A DNA stretch of 64,000 nt from Amycolatopsis tucumanensis (GTDB lineage: Bacteria > Actinomycetota > Actinomycetes > Mycobacteriales > Pseudonocardiaceae), in contig NZ_JAKGSD010000036.1 in assembly GCF_021654135.1 (NCBI RefSeq), positions 20,759-84,758 on the forward strand. Reading direction: 5' to 3'. Each line of letters starts with the position of its first letter. Positions within the stretch are counted from its first letter, which is position 1. The notes under the pieces were generated by a model. The model was not told the DNA's origin. It ran no database searches and saw only the letters and a program-made list of their open reading frames with translations. This document shows, piece after piece, positions 48,865 through 56,918 of the stretch. A program made the translations under genes and the position numbers.

Positions 48865-49632
48865 TCAGACGGCCGCGACCGCGCGGTCGCTGAGGAACTG
48901 GCGCATTTCCCGCGCCACGACCTCGGGTGTCTCGTAGCAGGCGAGGTGGCCGGCGTCGGCGAGGAGCACCAGGCGACCGCCGGGAACCCGCCGCACGTCC
49001 GAGATCTGCTTGTCCAGATTGACCACGGTGTCCTTGCCGCCGACCAGGTACAGCAGCGGGACACGCAGCCCTGGCAACTCGTCGGCCATGCTCGTGTACA
49101 CGCCGCCGCCGAGCCAGCCGCGCCACATCCGCTCGGTGACCGTGGGCATGGTGCGCACCAGGTCGGTCGTCTTCGCGGGATCCTGCGAGATGCTCGCGAT
49201 GCCCGCGGTGATCGTGTCCAGATCGCCGTAGGCGCCGTAAAAGCCTTCGATGACGGGATCGCCGGGGGACGTACCGCCCGCGTTCCACGGCATGATCCCC
49301 ACGACCGCCTCCACCTCGCCGGGATGGTCCAGTGCGATCCGCACACTGATGGCGCCACCCAGCGACAGCCCTGCCACGACGAACCGGGTGAGCCCGATTT
49401 CCCGGCAGGCCTCGAAAACGGTCTCGGCGAGCCGCGCCAGGTCGCCGTCGGCCCGCGCACCGGACGAACCGGCGTGGCCCGGGAGATCCATCAGGACGAC
49501 GCGGTACCCGTCGAGCAAGGGCGCCACCTCGGCCCAGCACTCGATCGAACAACCAAAGCCCGGCAGAAGAACGATCGTGCGCTCCCCGCCGCCGCGAACT
49601 TCGTAGTGGATTCCGCTGGTGGTGATGGGCAT
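48865..49632 (-). CDS. Alpha/beta-fold hydrolase
   Basis: 255 residues. The oxyanion region is LPGFGCSIECW near residue 23. The nucleophile elbow is VAGLSLGGAISV near residue 89, the acid lies in VGGKDTVVN, and the catalytic His is in LADAGHLACYETP near residue 225. It resembles 3-oxoadipate enol-lactonase-like and BioH-like enzymes. The start lies 19 bases after a TGTTAC-N12-GTAACA dyad at 49652-49675, placing it in the same regulon as the reductase, epoxide-hydrolase-like gene and acyl-CoA ligase. Substrate unknown. Confidence 0.87.
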   Translation of the reverse strand: MPITTSGIHYEVRGGGERTIVLLPGFGCSIECWAEVAPLLDGYRVVLMDLPGHAGSSGARADGDLARLAETVFEACREIGLTRFVVAGLSLGGAISVRIALDHPGEVEAVVGIMPWNAGGTSPGDPVIEGFYGAYGDLDTITAGIASISQDPAKTTDLVRTMPTVTERMWRGWLGGGVYTSMADELPGLRVPLLYLVGGKDTVVNLDKQISDVRRVPGGRLVLLADAGHLACYETPEVVAREMRQFLSDRAVAAV

Positions 49633-49651
49633 CGTTGCCCCTCTCTCCTGA

Positions 49652-49675
49652 TGTTACGTGACGCGATATGTAACA
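49652..49675. promoter_or_regulatory. TGTTAC-N12-GTAACA operator, site 1
   Basis: TGTTAC at 49652-49657 and GTAACA at 49670-49675 with 12 bases between. The longer match TGTTACGT/ATGTAACA extends each arm. It is 19 bases upstream of the minus-strand alpha/beta hydrolase. Confidence 0.8.
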
Positions 49676-49717
49676 GCTCACGCAGATTAGCCGTGCGAGC
49701 GGCGCATCCGCAAGCTG

Positions 49718-49741
49718 TGTTACATTGCCGTATATGTAACA
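49718..49741. promoter_or_regulatory. TGTTAC-N12-GTAACA operator, site 2
   Basis: TGTTACAT begins at 49718 and ATGTAACA ends at 49741, giving perfect 8-bp arms and the same 24-bp total as site 1. It is 24 bases upstream of the plus-strand reductase gene. Confidence 0.82.
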
Positions 49742-49765
49742 TCACGAGAGCGGGGAAGAGAACCG

Positions 49766-50785
49766 ATGAGCACCACCAGCCGCGAGGTTCACCTGGTCGC
49801 ACGCCCGGCCGGGGTGCCCTCCCCGGCGGACTTCGCGATCGTGGAAGCCGTCGTGCCGGAACCGGAACCAGGACAGGTGCTGGTGCGCAACGACTGGATG
49901 TCGGTCGATCCCTCCATGCGCGGGCGCATGCGGGACGTACCGTCCTACCTCCCGCCGTTCGCCCTCGGCGCGCCACTGGACGGCGCGGCCGTCGGCACGG
50001 TCGTCCGGTCACGGAGCCGCAAGTTGCGCGAAGGAGACATCGTGTGGCACCACCACGGCTGGCGGGACTACGCCGTGGTCGGCGCGGAAGAAACCCACCG
50101 TCTGGACACGACGGGCGTCAGCGGCGCGGACTACCTCGGTGTGCTCGGCATGCCCGGCCTCACCGCCTACCTGGCGCTGAGCGAGTTCGCGCCCGTGCAC
50201 CCCGGCGACGTCGTCTTCGTTTCGGCGGCCGCCGGCGCCGTCGGCGTGGTGGCCGCCCGGGTCGCCCGCCACCTCGGCGCGGCCGCGGTGATCGGGTCCG
50301 CAGGCGGACCGGACAAGGCCCGGCGACTGGTGGAACAGCTCGGCTACGACCGGGCCATCGACTACAAGGCAGGACCGGTCGGGCCCGCCTTGCGTGCGGC
50401 GGCGCCCGGTGGACTCGATGTCTATTTGGACAGTGTCGGCGGGGACCAGCTGGAGGCCGCCCTCGACGCGCTCCGCACCGGCGGCCGGGTGGCGGTGTGC
50501 GGGTCCGTCTCCCAGGCGAACGCCGAGAAACCCGTGCCCGGCCCGGCCAACCTCGCACTGATCACGAAGAAGCGCCTGACCTTGCGCGGCTTCATCGTGC
50601 TGGACCATCTGGAGCGCTGGCCCGAATGGATCGCCCTCGCCCGGGGCTGGCTCGAGGACGGATCGCTCGTCTCGACGACGACCGTGGTGGACGGCCTGGA
50701 GAACGCCGTCGGAGCACTGCTGGGGATGCTGTCCGGCGCCAACGTCGGCAAGATGCTGGTGCGGCTGCACGGGGCGGCCGCATGA
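49766..50785 (+). CDS. Zinc-independent MDR reductase (PTGR/LTB4DH/curcumin reductase-like)
   Basis: 339 residues. N-terminal VEAVVPEPEPGQVLVRNDWMSVDPSMRGRM is the family hallmark (about residues 27-55). Cofactor region: GMPGLTAYLAL near 130, VFVSAAAGAVGVVAARVAR near 152, GSAGGPDKARRLVEQLGYD near 178. No zinc-binding Cys set is present. These NADPH-dependent enzymes reduce the double bond of enones and other alpha,beta-unsaturated carbonyls. GGGGAAGAG precedes the ATG, and operator site 2 lies 24 bases upstream. Its stop overlaps the start of the next gene (ATGA). Confidence 0.9.
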   Translation: MSTTSREVHLVARPAGVPSPADFAIVEAVVPEPEPGQVLVRNDWMSVDPSMRGRMRDVPSYLPPFALGAPLDGAAVGTVVRSRSRKLREGDIVWHHHGWRDYAVVGAEETHRLDTTGVSGADYLGVLGMPGLTAYLALSEFAPVHPGDVVFVSAAAGAVGVVAARVARHLGAAAVIGSAGGPDKARRLVEQLGYDRAIDYKAGPVGPALRAAAPGGLDVYLDSVGGDQLEAALDALRTGGRVAVCGSVSQANAEKPVPGPANLALITKKRLTLRGFIVLDHLERWPEWIALARGWLEDGSLVSTTTVVDGLENAVGALLGMLSGANVGKMLVRLHGAAA

Positions 50786-51699
50786 CCACATCGCCTGAGC
50801 TGTGGCAGGTCAACGGTGTGGAGCTCGCGGTGACCGCGGCGGGCGAAGGACCGCTCGTCGTGCTCGCGCACGGATTTCCCGACCTCGCCGTCACCTGGCG
50901 ACTGCAGATCCCCGCACTGGTCGAGGCCGGCTATCGCGTGCTGGCTCCGGACATGCGCGGCTACGGCGGGAGCTCGCGCCCCGGCGAACGATCGGCGTAC
51001 GCGCTACGCACGGTCGGGCTGGACCTGATCGGTCTGCTCGAGCACGAGGGCGCCGACACGGCGCATTTCGTGGGGCACGACTGGGGCGCCGCGTGCGTGT
51101 GGCAGCTCGGCCTCGACCACCCGGACGCCGTTGCCTCGCTCACCGGTCTCAGCGTGCCGTACGCCGCGCCCGCGCCCGCCCCGCCGACACAGATCCTGCG
51201 CGCACGCTGGGGCGAGCGTTTCTACCAGATCCGGTTCCAGGAGGCCGGGACCCCCGAGGCGCTGCTGATGCGCGATGTCGACCGCTCACTCGCCGCCATC
51301 TTCAGCGACCGCTACGACCTCCTCGACGGCGAGGACCCCGTCCGCCCGCCCGAATGGCTGCCACCCGGCCTGTTCCGCCGGATCGCCGGACGATTCCGCG
51401 AGACGGGTTTCGCGGGCGGCCTCAACTACTACCGCAACATCGACGACAACTGGCGCGACGCCAAGGCGGCGCGAGAGCGGGTCATCCGGCAGCCGTCCCT
51501 GTTCATCACGGGCAGCGCGGACCCGGTGTCCACGTTCCTGCGATTCGAATCCGGCGCACGGGCATTCGAGGATCTCCGCACGCTCGTCGTGGACGGGGCC
51601 GGGCACTGGGTGCACCAGCAGGCACCGGACACGGTGAACGAAGCGCTTCTGGCGCACCTTCGCCGTGCCCGCGCGGCGGTCAGGAAATCTCCCGCTTGA
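50782..51699 (+). CDS. Epoxide-hydrolase-like alpha/beta hydrolase
   Basis: 305 residues. The HGFPDLAVTWRLQIPAL region (near residue 32) is followed by APDMRGYGGSSRPGE. The nucleophile elbow FVGHDWGAACVW near residue 95 has Asp as nucleophile. The cap contains the Tyr residues of FYQIRF and LNYYRNIDDNW. The acid and His lie in FITGSADPVSTFL and DGAGHWVHQQAP. This set is that of soluble epoxide hydrolases, which convert epoxides to diols. The gene overlaps the MDR reductase by 4 bases and overlaps the convergent acyl-CoA ligase gene by 20 bases at its 3' end. Confidence 0.9.
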   Translation: MTTSPELWQVNGVELAVTAAGEGPLVVLAHGFPDLAVTWRLQIPALVEAGYRVLAPDMRGYGGSSRPGERSAYALRTVGLDLIGLLEHEGADTAHFVGHDWGAACVWQLGLDHPDAVASLTGLSVPYAAPAPAPPTQILRARWGERFYQIRFQEAGTPEALLMRDVDRSLAAIFSDRYDLLDGEDPVRPPEWLPPGLFRRIAGRFRETGFAGGLNYYRNIDDNWRDAKAARERVIRQPSLFITGSADPVSTFLRFESGARAFEDLRTLVVDGAGHWVHQQAPDTVNEALLAHLRRARAAVRKSPA

Positions 51700-53218
51700 G
51701 GATCTTGCCGGTGGGTGTCATCGGCAGTCGCTCACGGAGCTCGACGATCCTCGGGTACTTGTAGGCGGCCAGCTGCCGCCTGCCCCAGGCGACCAGGTCT
51801 TCGGGCCGAACCGCCTCGTGGCCCTCGGCGGGGACGACGACGGCCTTGATCTCCTGACCGTGCGAGGCATGCGGGACCCCGATCACCGCGACGAGCGACA
51901 CGGCCGGGTGTTCCAGGAAAACCTCCTCGATCTCACGGGGATAGACGTTGTAGCCGCCCCGGATGATGAGGTCCTTCGACCGCCCGACGATGTGATAGAA
52001 GCCGTCGGCGTCCTTGCGGGCCAGGTCACCGGTGCGGAACCAGCCGTCGCGGACGGCCTCGGCGGTCGCCTCGGGCCGCTTGTAGTAGCCCTTCATGACG
52101 TTGTGCCCGCGAATCGCGATCTCCCCCACTACCTGCGGGTCGTCCGGGAGCGTCGTCCAGTCGTCCGCGATCAGCTTCATCTCGACGCCGTCGATGGGAC
52201 GGCCGATGGACCCGGCACGGACCGGCTCCCCCAGCCGTGTGTGACTGGCCATCGGTGAGGTCTCGGACAGGCCGTAACCCTCCAGAATGGACGTTCCGAG
52301 GCGGGCTTCGAACTCCTTGTGGAGCTCGATCGGCAGGGCTGATCCGCCCGACGCGGCGACGCGAAGCTGCCCGTGCAGGCGGTCGCCGTCCGGCACGAAG
52401 CCGAGTGCCCGCAGCAAGGCCCAGAACATCGTCGGCACCCCGGCGAAGATCGTGACGTGCTCGTCGAGCATGAGCCGGAGTGCCTGAGCGGCGTCGAACC
52501 TGGGCACCATGACGATGGTGCCCCCGCAGAGGGTGGACGCGTTCTGAACGCAGGTCTGCCCGAGCGAGTGGAACAGGGGCGCGACCAGAAGGTGGGTGTC
52601 CGGCCGGCCGGGGTCGAGCTCGTACACCGACACGGCCGCCCGCGCGTTGAGCAGCAGGTTGCGGTGGGTGAGCTCGGCGCCCTTGGGCCGCCCTGTCGTG
52701 CCGGAGGTGTAGAGGATCACGGCCGTGTCCCCGTCCTCACGCGTCACGGTGTCGAACGACGCGGGACCGGTCAGCGCCTCGCCGCACCAGGTTGTCTCCC
52801 CCGCCTCGTCGGCCCCGATGCTCCACAACCGGTCGCACCGCCCGGCGTTGTCGAAGCCCTCGCGTGCCGCTTCGGCGAGGCGCGGGTCGGCGGAGTCCTC
52901 GTACACGAGGTAGGCGACCGCGTCCGAGTCGTCCAGGTGGTAGGCGATCTCCCGGGCGCGTAGCAGGACGTTGAGCGGCACCACCACGGCGCCCGCCCGC
53001 AGCACAGCCCAGTACGCGATGGTGAACTCCGGGACGTTCGGGCACGACAGGGCCACCTTTGCACCCGGCGAGACGCCGGATTCCACCAGACGCCGCGCCA
53101 TCGCCGCCGATCGCCGCGACACCTCGGCGAACGTCAGCCGCCGCGTCCCGGCGACGAGGAAATCGCGCTCGCCGTAGCGCTCGGCGGAGACGTCCAGCAG
53201 GGTCGCCAGGTTCGACAT
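51680..53218 (-). CDS. Long/medium-chain or aryl acyl-CoA ligase (AMP-forming)
   Basis: 512 residues of the ANL superfamily. P-loop-like YTSGTTGRPKGAELTHRN is near residue 155, EGYGLSETSPMASH near 305, GWFRTGDLARKDADGF near 385, RSKDLIIRGGYNVYPREIEE near 405, and the catalytic Lys in PMTPTGKILKREI at the C-terminus. It activates a carboxylic acid to its CoA thioester. AGGAGG precedes ATG 53218. A third TGTTAC-type dyad at 53276-53299 lies 57 bases upstream, so it is expected to be co-regulated with the genes at 48865-51699 and could activate the acid formed by those enzymes. Confidence 0.92.
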   Translation of the reverse strand: MSNLATLLDVSAERYGERDFLVAGTRRLTFAEVSRRSAAMARRLVESGVSPGAKVALSCPNVPEFTIAYWAVLRAGAVVVPLNVLLRAREIAYHLDDSDAVAYLVYEDSADPRLAEAAREGFDNAGRCDRLWSIGADEAGETTWCGEALTGPASFDTVTREDGDTAVILYTSGTTGRPKGAELTHRNLLLNARAAVSVYELDPGRPDTHLLVAPLFHSLGQTCVQNASTLCGGTIVMVPRFDAAQALRLMLDEHVTIFAGVPTMFWALLRALGFVPDGDRLHGQLRVAASGGSALPIELHKEFEARLGTSILEGYGLSETSPMASHTRLGEPVRAGSIGRPIDGVEMKLIADDWTTLPDDPQVVGEIAIRGHNVMKGYYKRPEATAEAVRDGWFRTGDLARKDADGFYHIVGRSKDLIIRGGYNVYPREIEEVFLEHPAVSLVAVIGVPHASHGQEIKAVVVPAEGHEAVRPEDLVAWGRRQLAAYKYPRIVELRERLPMTPTGKILKREIS

Positions 53219-53275
53219 GGACCGTCCTCCTTGTCGTTCTTCCACGGCCGTAGTCGGTCGCGTATCTGACGCCAC

Positions 53276-53299
53276 TGTTACGTTTTCAGCAATGTAACG
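53276..53299. promoter_or_regulatory. TGTTAC-N12-GTAACG operator, site 3
   Basis: TGTTAC at 53276-53281 and GTAACG at 53294-53299, the same 24-bp spacing as sites 1 and 2. It lies 57 bases upstream of the acyl-CoA ligase, 3.5 kb from the other two. Confidence 0.78.
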
Positions 53300-53384
53300 C
53301 AGGCCGCAGATTAACCGCACCGCAGGGCGTACGCAAGAGCGTGCCGAGGGCGATCAGGTCCGTCAGTGACTGTCCCGCAGCGGC

Positions 53385-53390
53385 TAGATT
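53385..53390 (+). promoter_or_regulatory. -10 element of a leaderless LAL regulator message
   Basis: TAGATT lies 6 bases before GTG 53397 and no ribosome site is present. The spacing predicts that transcription begins at or near the GTG. Confidence 0.5.
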
Positions 53391-53396
53391 CGTGCC

Positions 53397-56048
53397 GTGG
53401 ACACGGACGGGCTCGTCGGGCGCGAGCGTGAGCGGGCGGCCCTGGAGCGGGCGCTGTCCGGGGCGCACTCGTTCGCGGTGGTGCGAGGTGAGCCGGGCGC
53501 GGGCAAGAGCACCCTGCTGGACGCCGCGGCGGCCGCCGCGGGTGTGCGGGTGCTGCGCGCCGCGGGCGTGGAGGCCGAGTCCCAGCTGCCGTTCGCGGGG
53601 TTGCACCAGCTGCTGCTGCCGCTCCTCGCGGACGGCCCGCACGCGCGCGACGTGCTCGACCTGATGCTGGGGTCCGCTTCCCCGCCGGACGTGCTCACGC
53701 TCGGCAACGCGGTGATCGGCCTGCTGGCCGCGGCCGGGCCGGTGTTCGTGGCGGTCGACGACGGGCACTGGTTCGACCAGCTCAGCGCGCAGGTGTGCGC
53801 CTTCGTCTTCCGCCGGGTGGGCGTGCATGGCGTCCGCGGCGCGATCACGCTCCGGACCGACGTTGCCTCGCCGTTCGACCGCGCCGGGCTGCCGGAGGTG
53901 GAAGTCGGGCCGCTGGCGCGCGAGGACGCCGAGGCGCTGCTGGACCGGTCGTTCCCGGGCCTGGACGCCCGGCTGCGGCAGCAGGTGCTCACCCAGGCCG
54001 AAGGAATCCCGCTCGCGCTGGTCGAGCTCCCGCGCACGGCGCGGAACACCGAGCTCCAGACCGATCTTCCGCTGTCCCGGCGGCTGGAGGGCCTCTACGC
54101 CGGGCAGATCAGCGAACTGGGGCCCTCGTCCCGGCGGGCGCTGCTGCTGGCCGCGCTGGACGGCCTGTCGTCGTTGTCCGCGCCCCGCCGTCGGGACGTG
54201 GAACGGCGGCTGCGAGACGTGGACGAAGCGATCGGACGCGGGCTGCTACTGGTGGATCCGGTATCCGGGCAGCTGGGGTTCCGGCATCCGCTGGTGCGGT
54301 CGGCGGTGGTGCAGCTGGCGACACCGAACGAGCGGCGCGCGGCGCACGCCGAGCTCGCTGGAGCGCACCGCGGTGACATCGAGCGCCGGGCCACACACCT
54401 GTCGGCCGCCACGATCGACCCGGACGAGCGGGTCGCCGCCGTGATCGAGCGCGCCGCGCTGTCGGCCACGCGGCGTGGCGCCGCGGCATTGGCGATCGAG
54501 TGGCTGGAGCGGGCCGCCGAGCTGAGCGAGGATCCCCGCGAGCGGGAGCGCCGCTTCGGCGAGGCCGCGTTCGTGGCCGGGCAGTCCGCGCGGCTGCAGG
54601 ACGCGCAACGACTGCTCGACGCCTCAGGACACCCCGGTTCGGTCGACGCAGTGGTGACCGCCGCCTACGCCGCCCTGTACCGCGAGGGCGACGTGCACGC
54701 CACCCACCAGCGCATCGCCAGCACCGTGGCCGCGTCCGGGGACGAGCTGGACGACGCGATCCTCGACCGGCTGCTCAACCTCCTGCTGGCCATCAGCCAG
54801 TTCGCCGGGGACCCGGCGAACTGGACGGTGACCGAGCAGCTCGTCGACCGCTTCGCCGGCCGGGTCAACCCCCACACTCTGATCCACCGCGACGCCTGGG
54901 GCGACGTCGTGCGCCGCGGCGCCGGGGTCACCGACCGCCTGCGCGGGGCCTTCGCCGAGCTGAGCGAGGGCGAACCGTGGGACGTCATGCGGCTGACGGT
55001 GGCCGCGTTCTACGTCGACGCACTGGACGAGTTCCGGCCCTACCTGCGCCGGATGGTGGAGCGGGAGGCCGACGCCGGAGCGGTCACCAACGTGATGACG
55101 ATGCTGCACGTGGTGATGCTCGACCAGATCAACACCGGACAGTGGGCCGACGCCGAGGCGACCGGTCATCGCGGACTCGAGCTGACCACCCGGCACGGCT
55201 ACACCCTGTTCGGGTACCAGTTCCGCGCCTTCCTCGGGCTGGTGGCCGCGGCACGGGGCGACCACGAAGCGGCTGCCGGGCACCGGACCGCGCTGGAGTC
55301 CTGGGCCGGCCCACGCGGCATCGGCTTCCTCACCAACTACGCCAACGCGATCGGTGCCCTGTCCGCGCTGGGTGCGGGCGACTACGAGACCGCCTACCGC
55401 TTCGCGACCACGGTCACCACGCCGGGCACCTTCACCCCGTACGTGCAGCAGGCTCACCGCACCCTGCTGGACCTGGTCGAAGCCGCGCTGCACAGCGGAC
55501 GGCCGGACGAGGCCCGGCGGCACGCTCTCGCCGCCCGCGACGCCGGATTGCCGGACATCTCGCCCCGCCTGGCGCTGCTCACCGCGGGCGCACTGGCGAT
55601 GACCTCGGAGGAGCCGGATTTCGACGCCGCGCTCGCCCTGTCCGGAGCGGCGCTGTTCCCGTTCGACTCCAACCGCATCCGCCTCGCCTACGGCGCGTGG
55701 CTGCGGCGGGTCCGCCGCCCCGCGCACGCGCGCGACCAGCTCAGCCGCGCCGCCGAGGGGTTCGAGCGGATCGGCGCGCGGGGCTGGGCCGAGCGCGCAC
55801 GCACCGAGCTGCGGGCCGCCGGGGCGAGTTTCAAGACCGGGGCCCCCGTCGTGCTGACGGTGCAGGAGCGGCAGATCGCCGAGCTGGCGGCCGGCGGACT
55901 GACGAACAAGGAGATCGGCACCCGGCTCTACCTGTCGCCGCGCACGGTCGGCTCGCACCTGTACCGGATCTTCCCCAAGCTGGGCATCACCAGCCGCGCC
56001 GCGCTGCGCGACGCACTCGAGCGACTCGAAGTACAGTCATCCGACTGA
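53397..56048 (+). CDS. LuxR-family regulator with N-terminal ATPase (LAL type)
   Basis: 883 residues. The N-terminal STAND-type ATPase has Walker A VRGEPGAGKST (residues 29-39) and a Walker B-like FVAVDDGHWFD near residue 120. A long helical TPR-like middle follows (about 350-800). The C-terminal LuxR HTH (LTVQERQIAELAAGGLTNKE, then LYLSPRTVGSHLYRIFPKLG) lies at about residues 815-880. Such large activators (MalT/LAL) control catabolic or secondary-metabolite genes when a ligand binds the middle region. The GTG start has no ribosome site and is probably leaderless. The operon at 56115 begins 66 bases after its stop, so LDI-like genes are its likely target. Confidence 0.9.
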   Translation: MDTDGLVGRERERAALERALSGAHSFAVVRGEPGAGKSTLLDAAAAAAGVRVLRAAGVEAESQLPFAGLHQLLLPLLADGPHARDVLDLMLGSASPPDVLTLGNAVIGLLAAAGPVFVAVDDGHWFDQLSAQVCAFVFRRVGVHGVRGAITLRTDVASPFDRAGLPEVEVGPLAREDAEALLDRSFPGLDARLRQQVLTQAEGIPLALVELPRTARNTELQTDLPLSRRLEGLYAGQISELGPSSRRALLLAALDGLSSLSAPRRRDVERRLRDVDEAIGRGLLLVDPVSGQLGFRHPLVRSAVVQLATPNERRAAHAELAGAHRGDIERRATHLSAATIDPDERVAAVIERAALSATRRGAAALAIEWLERAAELSEDPRERERRFGEAAFVAGQSARLQDAQRLLDASGHPGSVDAVVTAAYAALYREGDVHATHQRIASTVAASGDELDDAILDRLLNLLLAISQFAGDPANWTVTEQLVDRFAGRVNPHTLIHRDAWGDVVRRGAGVTDRLRGAFAELSEGEPWDVMRLTVAAFYVDALDEFRPYLRRMVEREADAGAVTNVMTMLHVVMLDQINTGQWADAEATGHRGLELTTRHGYTLFGYQFRAFLGLVAAARGDHEAAAGHRTALESWAGPRGIGFLTNYANAIGALSALGAGDYETAYRFATTVTTPGTFTPYVQQAHRTLLDLVEAALHSGRPDEARRHALAARDAGLPDISPRLALLTAGALAMTSEEPDFDAALALSGAALFPFDSNRIRLAYGAWLRRVRRPAHARDQLSRAAEGFERIGARGWAERARTELRAAGASFKTGAPVVLTVQERQIAELAAGGLTNKEIGTRLYLSPRTVGSHLYRIFPKLGITSRAALRDALERLEVQSSD

Positions 56049-56114
56049 TTCGACGGGGCTGACGGCCGCCGCACCATTGATCCAGGCAAGCAACCCCGGA
56101 TCGAGGAGCGGACG

Positions 56115-56918
56115 ATGACCACCACCCCCGTCGTTTTCATCCACGGCCTCTGGCTGCACGCGTCGTCGTGGCAGCCCTGGGCCGACCTGTTCGCCGCCAA
56201 CGGCTACTCCCCGCTCATGCCGGGCTGGCCGGGCGAGGAACCCACCGTCGAGGCCGCTCGCGCGAACCCCGAGGCGGTCGCCGGGCACGGCATCGACGAC
56301 GTCACCGAGCACTACCGCGGCATCATCACCGGGCTGCCGACGGCGCCGGTGCTCATCGGGCACTCCTTCGGCGGCTTGATCGCGCAGAAGCTGCTCGGCG
56401 AGGGCCACGGCCGGGCCGCGGTCGCGATCGACCCGGCCCAGATCAAGGGCGTCAAACCGTTGCCGTTCGCGCAGCTGCGGTCCGCCTTCCCGGTGCTGGG
56501 CAACCCGGCCAACAAGAAGCGCGCCGTGTCCCTGACGGCGAAGCAGTTCCGCTACGGCTTCGGCAACGCGATCTCCGAGGCGGAGTCGAAGCGGCTCTAC
56601 GAGGCCCACACCATCCCCTCGCCCGGGCGGCCGCTGTTCGAGGCCGCGTTCGCCAACTTCACCAGGAACTCCCCCGCGAAGGTGAACACCGGCAACGGCG
56701 AGCGGGGCCCGCTGCTGCTGGTCTCGGGGCAGGCCGACCACACCGTCCCCGACGTGGTCACCCGCGCCGCGTTCAAGCTCTACGGCGACTCCACCGCCAT
56801 CACCGAACTCAAGCAGTTCCCCGGCCGCGGCCACTCCCTGGTGCTCGACAGCGGCTGGCGCGCCGTCGCCGACTCCGCCCTGGGCTGGCTGGCCCGTCAG
56901 AACGTGCAGGGGGCGTGA
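56115..56918 (+). CDS. Alpha/beta-fold hydrolase
   Basis: 267 residues. Motifs: VVFIHGLWLHASSWQPWADL near residue 6, nucleophile VLIGHSFGGLIAQKL near residue 79, acid region VSGQADHTVPD near residue 206, His in FPGRGHSLVLDSGW near residue 236. The HGLWLHASSW start is common in actinobacterial hydrolases annotated as lysophospholipase or non-heme chloroperoxidase-like. Its TGA shares one base with the ATG of the LDI-like gene (TGATG), so the two are tightly coupled. GGAG lies 8 bases before ATG 56115. It may release the alcohol substrate of the LDI-like protein from an ester, by inference. Confidence 0.87.
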   Translation: MTTTPVVFIHGLWLHASSWQPWADLFAANGYSPLMPGWPGEEPTVEAARANPEAVAGHGIDDVTEHYRGIITGLPTAPVLIGHSFGGLIAQKLLGEGHGRAAVAIDPAQIKGVKPLPFAQLRSAFPVLGNPANKKRAVSLTAKQFRYGFGNAISEAESKRLYEAHTIPSPGRPLFEAAFANFTRNSPAKVNTGNGERGPLLLVSGQADHTVPDVVTRAAFKLYGDSTAITELKQFPGRGHSLVLDSGWRAVADSALGWLARQNVQGA

